Program-made: the position numbers and the translations under genes
Shown: positions 28,301 to 35,900 of the stretch, one piece after another
Layout of the letters: every line of letters starts with the position of its first letter
Position numbering within the stretch: the first letter of the stretch is position 1
Notes under the pieces: generated by a model
Database searches by the model: none
The model's input: the letters and a program-made list of their open reading frames with translations, nothing else
What the model was told of the DNA's origin: nothing
DNA from: GCA-003244245 sp050700055
Lineage (GTDB): Bacteria > Actinomycetota > Actinomycetes > Mycobacteriales > Pseudonocardiaceae
Direction: 5' to 3'
Length of the DNA stretch: 64,000 nt
Assembly (NCBI GenBank): GCA_050700055.1
Contig: JBOHGE010000026.1
Location: 1 to 64,000 of the forward strand

Positions 28301-29934
28301 GCGTCGGCCAGCCGTGCGGCGATACCAGCCACCGTGGGGGTCTCGAACAGCGCCCGCAGCTCCAATTCCACACCCAACGTGGCCCGCACCCGGGCAACCA
28401 AACGGGTGGCCAGCAGCGAATGCCCACCCAGGTCGAAAAAGTTATCGTCGACACCCACGTGGGGCACGCCAAGCACCTCGGCGAACAACTCGCACAACAG
28501 CTGTTCTTGTGGTGTCCTGGGCGCTCGACCGGTGTTGGCAGAGCTGAGCTCGGGTACCGGCAACGCGTCGCGATCCAGTTTGCCATTCGGCGTCAACGGC
28601 AGCGCGTCCACCACCACAAACGCCGCGGGCACCATGTAGTTGGGTAACCGCTGACGCAGAAACTCCTGCAAAGAACCCGACTGCAGACTATTGCCGGCAG
28701 CCACCACATAGGCTACCAGCCGTCGATCGCCGGGCCGATCTTCCCGAACAATGGCCGCCGCCTGCGCGACGTCGTGATGCGCTTCGAGAATGGTTTCGAT
28801 CTCGCCTGGCTCGATCCGGAAACCGCGAATCTTGACCTGATCGTCAGTGCGACCAACGAACTCCAGGTCCCCATCGAGCCGCCAACGAACCAGATCGCCC
28901 GTCCGGTACATCCGCCCGGCTGGGATACCAAACGGATCCGCGACAAACCGCTCTGCAGTCAACCCGGGTCGGCGCAGGTAGCCGCGCGCCAACCCGGCCC
29001 CGGCGAGATACAACTCTCCCGCCACCCCTGGGGCCACCAGCTGCAGGGCAGCATCAAGCACGTATACCTGGGTATTCGCAATGGGCCGACCAAGTACCGG
29101 ACGTAGCGAGTGATTTACCCAAGCTGTGAGTGCGGTGACTGTGTATTCAGTCGGCCCATAGGCGTTGATTCCCTTTACTCCATGCACCGAGCGCAGCCGG
29201 TCCCACAACTGATCAGAAACAGCTTCTCCGCCTAGCACCACCACCGTCGGCCGCCACCGGCCGTCATCCAGTAATCCGTGAGAGATCAGCAGCTGCGCAT
29301 AAGACGGCGTAACGTCGACATAATCGATGCGCTGCGCATCAACGTAGGCAACCAACCTATTCGGATCGGTCAACGTCACCTCATCGACAACATGCACCTC
29401 ATGACCAGCGAGCATCCACACCAGCTGATCCCACGACGCATCGAACGAAAAAGGTGACGTGTGTGCAACCCGCAGCCGACGACCCCCCACGTTCACCATC
29501 ATCGGCGCGAACACGCTCTCATGACGACTGGAGAACAAATTGGCGATACCGTGGTGGCACGCCACCACACCTTTTGGTTGGCCGGTGGAGCCCGACGTGT
29601 AAATCACATACGCCGGATGCTGAGGTCTGAGACAAACGGTGCGGTCGGTGTCAGTGGGATCGCTGTCGGGGCACTCACCGAGCACCTTGACGGTGTCGGG
29701 ATGATCGGTCACCAGCCGGGGGATCGGATCGCTGTCCGGCAGTTCACCATCGAGCAGCGTGCTGGTCAGTAGCAGCACCGGTCGTGCGTCGTCGAGCATG
29801 AAGGTGATCCGCGCCCCGGGATAATTCAGGTCCAGCGGCAGGTAGCCCGCCCCGGCCTTGAGCACCCCCAAGATCGCGACGATCATGTCCGCCGAGCGAG
29901 GGAGGGCTAACGCCACAATCTGCTCAGGACCCAC
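22339..29934 (-). CDS. NRPS-B, middle part: A-PCP, C-A-PCP, C-A
   Basis: Continues the same gene; both ends are frameshifts rather than natural termini, so the apparent start at 29934 lies inside an A domain. Order: A with acidic pocket code D-A-D-D-V-G-A-V-T, which suggests a basic residue (Lys/Orn/Arg-like); PCP (about residue 506); C (HHIAGDG); A with D-V-Q-F-A-G-H-A-A, nearest to Pro-type codes and carrying the QGGEAL and NHYGPTETH variant; PCP (about 1576); C (HHIAADG); A with D-A-Y-W-W-G-G-T-F (Val-like), broken near its A8 motif. Specificities are read by aligning A4/A5 motifs to GrsA by eye. Confidence 0.9.
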   Translation of the reverse strand: MGPEQIVALALPRSADMIVAILGVLKAGAGYLPLDLNYPGARITFMLDDARPVLLLTSTLLDGELPDSDPIPRLVTDHPDTVKVLGECPDSDPTDTDRTVCLRPQHPAYVIYTSGSTGQPKGVVACHHGIANLFSSRHESVFAPMMVNVGGRRLRVAHTSPFSFDASWDQLVWMLAGHEVHVVDEVTLTDPNRLVAYVDAQRIDYVDVTPSYAQLLISHGLLDDGRWRPTVVVLGGEAVSDQLWDRLRSVHGVKGINAYGPTEYTVTALTAWVNHSLRPVLGRPIANTQVYVLDAALQLVAPGVAGELYLAGAGLARGYLRRPGLTAERFVADPFGIPAGRMYRTGDLVRWRLDGDLEFVGRTDDQVKIRGFRIEPGEIETILEAHHDVAQAAAIVREDRPGDRRLVAYVVAAGNSLQSGSLQEFLRQRLPNYMVPAAFVVVDALPLTPNGKLDRDALPVPELSSANTGRAPRTPQEQLLCELFAEVLGVPHVGVDDNFFDLGGHSLLATRLVARVRATLGVELELRALFETPTVAGIAARLADAGPAKLTLTRHERPDVVPLSFAQRRLWFLHQMEGTSATYNMPLALRLSGKLDRPALQAALGDVVTRHETLRTVFTQVEGVPCQSVLDVQSACPALRVTETTEADLPGRLAAAARYGFDLGAEPPVRAELFALAPDEHVLLVLMHHIAGDGASMGPLSRDLAVAYTTRCRGAAPGWAPLPVQYVDYTLWQHQLLGDEADPDSLFAAEVAYWTRALAELPEQLALPTDRPRPVVASYYGGLVEMRLDAQLHRGLVSLARRVGASVFMALQAGLAALLSRLGAGVDIPIGSPIAGRTDQALDDLVGFFVNTLVLRTDTSGNPTFQQLVARARETALAAYAHQDVPFEYLVEVVNPVRSLARHPLFQVMLVVQNATEDGFNLPGLDASSVPVDTDVAKFDLTFALSERRGVGGAPEGIDGVVGYARDLFDPATVEAIVARWVRLLEAAVAEPDRPISRIDILSTDERARLLVEYPDTTAEVSQASLPVLVETQVKATPDTAAVISGDTTLSYAQLNAQANRLAHALIAHGVGPEHIVALALPRSPQLVVALVAVLKAGAGYQPLDPDYPAARIAFMLEDARPALLLTSRLLEGGLPRRGPIPRLVIDHPDTVGLLAGYPDTDPTDTDRTTCLRPQHPAYVIYTSGSTGAPKGVMMPVAGLMNLLRWHHGALGGDPGTRIAQFTALSFDVSAQEILSTLAFGKTLVIPPDEVRRDAQQLVDWLDQYQVQELFAPNLVIEALAEAAIEHGRDLARLRRIAQGGEALTLSHRVHEFYHRQPGRRLHNHYGPTETHAATAYTLPADVDDWPLPAPIGRPITNIRAYVLDAGLLLVPAGVIGELYLAGVGLARGYLHRAALTAQRFVADPYGPPGERMYRTGDLVRWRADGNLEFVGRIDDQVKIRGFRVELGEIETALTAHPQVAQSAVVTHQDRPGDTRLVGYVVADGDGCRTGVLREFLGERLPDYMVPAAVMVLDALPLTPHGKLDRRALPVPEFDRAGTGRAPRTPQEQLLCDLFAEVLGLAGVGIDDDFFDLGGHSLLATRLIARIRASFDVELQLRALFETPTPAQLAARLDDAAPARLALTSSERPDVVPLSFAQRRLWFLHQMEGPSATYNMPLALRLSGELDQQALQDALGDVVARHEILRTVFPHLDGVPSQQVQDARTARPQLTIIYPNHTELPALLTAAAHNGFDLATEIPVRAELFVLAPDEHVLLVLVHHIAADGWSLGPLSADLAAAYAARCRGEEPGWAPLPVQYADYTLWQHRLLGDQADPDSLFATQLAYWTDTLSGLPEQLQLPTDRPRPARASYRGGLVTVALDAGLHQGLRELARRGGASVFMVLQAGLAALLHRLGAGDDVAVGSPIAGRTDQALDDLVGFFVNTLVLRTDVSGNPSFAELLARVRETALAAYAHQDVPFEYLVEVLNPARSLARHPLFQIMLALQNAPDINFALPGLDTSFVPAPTATARMDLSISLAERRGLDGNPEGIHGVVEYASDLFDPATIETMLVRWTRLLHAAVADPDRSISRIEIVSAQERQRVLVDYNNVAAPVPAGSLAGLFEAQVRATPEAVAVVCGDVELSYAQLNARANQLARRLVAGGVGRESAVGVLLERSVDLVVTILAVVKAGGVYVPLDARYPLARMTLVLAETTAAVLVTDRVMRAGRVPDCGQVIVVDASPTVTARDPGDLGIRCDPGQLAYVMYTSGSTGAPKGIGVTHRDVVELAADPCWHGGAHQRVLLHSPHAFDASTYEVWVPLLSGGQIVVAPPGELDIPTLEQTIVGHQVTGLWLTADLFGVLAEQCPDCFTGVRQVWTGGDVVSGVAVARVLDACLATTVINGYGPTETTTFAAHHVMRAPYDPTPTVPIGRPMANTRLYVLDARLEPSPVGVAGELYIAGAGLARGYLHQPTLTAPRFVADPHGPAGTRMYRTGDLACWNTEGNLEFLGRADDQVKIRGFRIEPAEIQTVLTTHPTSRRQQSSFGRTDPEKSG
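22395..22396 (-). other. 1-nt deletion (frameshift) in NRPS-B
   Basis: Plus-strand GACGTGGGGTGGG here should read GACGTCGGGGTGGG, as in the equivalent module near 35172. Restoring one C joins the two frames into an uninterrupted A-domain end (H-P-D-V-T-Q-A-A-V-I-V-R-Q-D-R). The adjoining G run favours a sequencing or slippage error. Confidence 0.8.
24866..25455. repeat. Copy 2 of the repeat of about 590 bp within the NRPS genes
   Basis: Partner of 17286-17875. Both copies join a different upstream A domain (Pro-like here, N-methyl-Tyr-type there) to C-A modules that both carry the Val-like code. This suggests that a PCP/C-A block was copied from one position to the other. Confidence 0.75.
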
Positions 29935-32900
29935 ACCCGGCGAATCAACATATGTGCCAACTGGTTGGCTTTGACGTTCAGTTGCGCATACGACAGTGTG
30001 TTGCCGCCGAACACCACTGCCACCGCCTCAGGTGTGGCCTGCACCTGAGTTTCAAACAACACCGGCAGGCCGGCCCGGACCACCGGGCCGGCGGTGTCGT
30101 TGCACTCGACCAGCAACTGGGCACGCTCTTCGGCGGAGAGGATGTCGATCCGACTGATCGGGCGATCTGGATCAGCAACCATTGCGTCCAGCAGATGCAC
30201 CCACCGAGCGCAGATCGTTTCGATAGTGGCGGGGTCGAACAGATCGCAGGCGTACTCGACGAACCCGTCAATGCCTTCTGGGCTGCCATCCGGGCCGCGC
30301 CGCTCACTGAGACCGAAGGACAGATCAAACTTAGCGGTCCCCATCGACACCGGCACGGCGGACACTGACAGACCGGGCAGCTCGAAGCCGGCCTCGGGAA
30401 CGTTTTGCAATGCCAGCATCACCTGGAACAGCGGGTGGTGCGCTAATGACCGGACTGGATTGAGGACTTCGACGAGGTATTCGAACGGTACGTCCTGCGC
30501 CGCATACGCCGAGAGCGCGGTCTCCCGTACCCGGGCGAGTAGTTGCGCGAAGGTGGGGTCTCCCGAGGTGTCGGTGCGCAGTACCAGGGTGTTGACGAAA
30601 AACCCGACGAGGTCGTCCAGCGCTTGGTCGGTGCGCCCGGCGATCGGACTGCCCACCGGGATGTCGCTGCCCGCGCCCAGCCGGGACAACAATGCGGCCA
30701 GCCCGGTCGCAAGCACCATGAACACACTCGCGCCGCCACGGCTGGCTAGCTCACGCACACCGCGGTGCAATGCCGGGTCCAGCCGGACTGCCAGGTAATC
30801 GCCGCGGTAGGAGGCTACCGCCGCCCGGGGGCGGTCGGTGGGCAGCGTCAGCCGCTCCGGCAGCCCACCCAGCGTATCGGTCCAGTGGGTTACCTGCGTG
30901 GTGAACAAGCTGTCGGAGTCGGTGTGGTCGCCGAGCAGTTGGTGCTGCCAGAGCGTGTAGTCGGCATAGTGGACCGGTAACGGCCCCCATGCCGGCGCCG
31001 CACCCCGACAACGGGTGGTATAGGCCATGGCCAGGTCCCGCGACAGTGGGCCCATCGAGGCGCCATCACCAGCGATGTGATGCATCAAGACCAGCAGCAC
31101 GTGCTCATCCGGTGCCAACGTGAACAACTCAGCGCGTACCGGCGGCGCAGCGGCAACGTCGAACGTGTACTGCGCCGCTCTGGTCAACACCTCTGCCAGC
31201 TCGGTCTCGTCGGTGTGGGTGACCCTCAGCTGGGGATAGGCCGCCTCGACGTCGAGGACCTGCTGGTAGGGCACGCCCTCGAGGTGGGGGAAAATCGTGC
31301 GGAGAGTTTCGTGGCGGGCCACCACATCCGCGAGTGCGGCCTGCAACGCAGGACGGTCCAACTCCCCGCGCAGGCGCAATGCGAGGGGGACGTTGTAGGC
31401 GGAGCTGGGGCCTTCCATGTGGTGCAGGAACCACAGCCGGCGTTGCGCGAACGACAAGGGCACCACGTCAGGGCGCTCACACCGGGTCAATGCCAACCGC
31501 GCCTGCCTGGCGCCGTCCAGGTGCGCGGTCAGCCCGGCCACGGTGGGGGTCTCGAACAGCGCACGTAATTCCAGCTCGACGCCTAGTGTGGCGCGTATCT
31601 GGGCGATGAGGCGGGTGGCCAGCAGCGAGTGTCCACCCAGATCGAAGAAGTCGTCCTCGACACCGACTGCGGCGAGGCCCAGCACCTCAGCGAACAGCTC
31701 GCCCAGTAACTGCTCTTGGGGTGTTCTGGCCGCTCGGCCGGCGCTGGCCAAGCCGTATTCGGGGACCGGTAGCGCGGCACGGTCGAGTTTGCCGTTGGGT
31801 GTTAACGGCAACGCGTCCAACACCACGAACGCCGTGGGCACCAGGTACTCGGGCAGATGCTGGCGCAGATAACCGCGCAACACGTCGGGCCGGGGAGCGC
31901 TGCCCGCAGTGGGTACGACATACCCGACCAGGTGCTGGTCGTCGGGACGATCTTGGCGAGCGATGACCGCGGTGTGCGCAACGTCGGGGTGCTCGCCGAG
32001 CACGACCTCGATTTCGCCGGGCTCGATGCGGAACCCACGGATTTTGACTTGGTTGTCGGCGCGACCGGCGAACTCCAGGCTCCCGTCGTCTCGCCAGCGG
32101 CCCAGATCGCCGCTGCGGTACATACGGATGCCTGGTGGCCCGTAGGGGTCGGCGACGAACCGCGCAGCCGTCAGGTCTGGTTGATTCGCATAGCCTCGGG
32201 CCAAGACCGCTCCGGTGATGTACAGCTCACCCGCCACACCCGGCGCCACCAGCTGCAGACCAGGATCAAGCACGTACACCCGGGTGTTGGCCATGGGGCG
32301 GCCCATCGGCGGCGGCGTGTGCGTCCTGGCTGGCACCGGGTCGCTCATGGTCATGCACACGGTGGTTTCGGTGGGACCGTAGGCGTTGATCATCTGCCGG
32401 TTCGCGGACCAGTTGGTGAACAGGTCGAGCGGGCATCGGTCGCCTCCCACGATCAACGTCTGGAAGCCCGGCAGGTCGGTGAGTGGCACGCTAGCCAGCA
32501 CCGCCGGAGGGATAAAGGCGTGGTTAACGCCCTGGTCGGCGATGAAACCGGCAAGGGCCGCACCCGCGAGGGGCCCTGGGGAGGGGATAACCAAAGCAGC
32601 TCCGGCCGCGAATGCCATGAGCAATTCCATGACGGAGGCGTCGAAACTGGGTGAGGATAATTGCAGGACCCGGCTGTCGGCGCTGATCTCGAGTCGTTGG
32701 ATTTGTCCGGTGGCGAAATTGGCGATGCCGCCGTGGCAGACCACCACGCCTTTGGGTCGGCCGGTGGAGCCCGAGGTGTACATCACATACGCGGGATGCT
32801 GCGACGCCAAATCAGTGATGCGGTCGGTATCGGTGGGGTCGGTGTCCGCGCTGTTGGCCAGCACCGCCACGGTGTCGGGGGCGTCGAGCACCAGCCGGGT

Positions 32901-35900
32901 GGTTGAGCCGGTGTCCGGCAGGCCGTGTTCGGTCTGGGTGTTGGTGAGCAGGAGCACCGGTTGTGCGCCGTAGAGCATGAGCTCGATCCGCGCTGGCGGA
33001 TAGTCGGGGTCTACAGGGAGGTAGCCGGCTCCGGTTTTGAGGACCGCCAGGATCGACACGATCAGCTCCGCCGAACGAGACAACGCCAACGCGACGATGT
33101 GCTCGGGGCCTATGCCACGGGCGATCAGGATGTGGGCAAGCTGGTTGGCCTTGGCGTTGAGCTGGGTGTAGGTCAGGGTGGTGTCCTCGAACACCACCGC
33201 CACCGCCGTGGGGGTGGCCTGGACTTGGGCCTGGAACAGCGCGGGCACGCTGGGTGGAATCGGATAGGCGGTGTCGTTGTAATCGGCCAGCAACCGGTGA
33301 CGCTCTGTGGCAGAGAGGATGTCAATCCGGCTGATCGGCCGGTCTGGATCAGCAATCACCGCCTCGAGCAGCCGCACCCACCGGGCGAAAATCTTTTCGA
33401 CCGAGGCAGGATCGAACAGATCGCTGGCGTACTCGGCGACTCCGTCGATGCCTTCCGGGCTGCCGTGCGGGCCGCGCCGTTCGGACAGGACGAAGGCGAG
33501 GTCAAGTTTGGCGGTGCCAGTCCGCACCAGGATGGGACGGGTGCGCAGTCTGGGTAGCTCGAAATCGGCCCGCTGGGAGTTCTGCAGCGAGAGCATGATT
33601 TGACACAGCGGATGGTGCGCCAGCGACCGAGCTGGGTTGAGGACCTCGACGAGGTATTCGAAGGGCACGTCTTGGTGGGCGTACGCTGACAGTGCGGTCT
33701 CGCGCACCTGGGAGAGCAGCTGCGTAAAGGTGGGATCGCCGGAGGTGTTGGTGCGCAGCACCAGCGTGTTGACGAAAAATCCTACGAGATCATCCAACGT
33801 CTGATCGGTACGCCCGGCAATCGGGCTTCCCACCGCAATATCGCTGCCCGCCCCCAGCCGGGACAACAGCGCGGCCAACGCGGCCTGCAACACCATGAAC
33901 ACACTCGCCCCACCGCGGCGGGCCAGACTCACCAACCCTTGATGCAATCGTGCGTCCAGACACACCTCGACCACATCACCGCGGTAGGACGCTGTCGCCG
34001 GGCGGGGGCGATCGGTGGGCAGATCCAACTGTTCGGGCAGCCCGGCCAATTCCTCGATCCAGTAGGCCGCCTGACGGGTGAACAGGCTGTCGGGGTCGGC
34101 CTCGTCGCCGAACAGCCGGTGCTGCCACAACGCGTAGTCGACGTACTGGACCGGCAACGGCGCCCACCCCGGCGCTTCGCCCCGGCAGCGCGCCGCATAC
34201 GCTCGAGCCACATCGTGTGACAGGGAGCCCATCGAGGCGCCGTCACCGGCAATGTGGTGCACCACGATCAGCAGCACATGCTCCTCGGGTGCCAGCGTGA
34301 ACAGTTCAGCTCGTAGCGGTGGCTGGGTGGCAAGATCGAACCCGGACCGGGCCGCCGCAGGCAATATTTCCGACAGCTCCGTCTCGGTGACATGGATGAC
34401 GGGAAGCTGCGGGCAAGCAACCTCAGTGTCCAGGATTTGCTGGTAAGGCACACCGTCGACCTCTGGGAAGATCGTGCGCAAGCTTTCGTGGCGGGCCACC
34501 ACGTCGCCAAATGCGGTGTGCAATACCTGACGGTCCAACTCCCCGGACATCCGTAGCGCGAGTGGAATGTTGTAGATGGAACTGAATCCATCTTTTTTGG
34601 GGCCTTCAAGCTGATGGAGGAACCACAGCCGGCGTTGCGCGAACGACAACGGCACCAGGTCTGGACGATTCTCACACCGCGTCAACGCCAGCCGCGCCTG
34701 CTCAGCGCTGCCTAGACAGGTGGCTAACCCGGCCACCGTCGGAGTCTCGAATAGGTTGCGTAGTCCTAGTTCGACGTTGAGTGTGGTGCGTATTCGGGCG
34801 AGGAGGCGGGTGGCGAGCAGGGAGTGGCCGCCCAGGTCGAAGAAGTCGTCGTCGATGCCGATGCGGGGCAGGCAGAGTACTTCGGCGAACAGGTCACCTA
34901 AGAGTTGTTCCTGGGGTGTTCTGGGTCCCCGGTGGGTGGTGGCGCTGGGTTCGGGGGTGGGGAGTGCGTGGTGGTCAAGTTTGCCGTGGGGCGTCAGCGG
35001 TAATGCGTCGAGCGTCACGAATGCTGCCGGGAGCATGTAGTCGGGTAGGTGGGAGCGGAGGTAGTCGCGGAGCAGCTCTGGGGTGAGTGTGGTGTCGGTG
35101 GTGGGAACGAGGTAGGCGACTAGCCGCTTTTCTCCGGGTTGGTCCTGCCGGGTGATGACTGCTGCGTGGGTGACGTCGGGGTGGGCGGCCAGCAGGGTCT
35201 GGATTTCGCCGGGTTCGATGCGGAAGCCGCGGATTTTGACTTGGTCGTCGGCACGGCCGAGGAATTCCAGGTCCCCGTCGGTGTTCCAGCGGGTCAGATC
35301 CCCGGTGCGGTACATCCGAGCCCCTGCTGGCCCGTAAGGATCAGCGACAAACCGTTGCGCGGTCAGCGCGCCCTGGTGCAGATAACCCCGGGCCACCCCC
35401 GCCCCGGCGATATACAACTCACCAACTACCCCGACCGGGACCGGCCCCAACCCACCATCCAGCACATACAGCCGCGTGTTGGCCATCGGCCGCCCAATCG
35501 GCACCGACAGTCTCGGGTCATACGGTGCCCGCATCAGATGATGCGCGGCGAATGTCGTCGTCTCCGTGGGCCCATACCCATTAACCACCGTGGTCACCGG
35601 GCAGGCATCCAGCACTCGGGCGACCGCGACGCCCGAAACCACATCCCCACCCGTCCAGACCTGACCCACCCCTGTGAAACACTCTGGGCACTGCTCGGCC
35701 ATCACACCGAATAGGCCCGCCGTGAGCCACAATCCGGTGACACGATGCTGGATGATTGCCTGTTCCAGGACCGGGATATCCAACTCGCCGGGTGGGGCCA
35801 CCACGACCTGCCCCCCCGACAACAACGGCACCCACACCTCATAAGTCGAGGCATCAAAAGCATGCGGCGAATGCAGCAACACCCGCTGATGCCCACCACC

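Noticed and set aside
29907..29934. Overlapping starts of neighbouring NRPS frames as natural gene borders
   Set aside because: Both ends fall inside one A domain, between conserved motifs; no docking region, ribosome binding site or linker is present, so these are frameshift artefacts, not separate genes.
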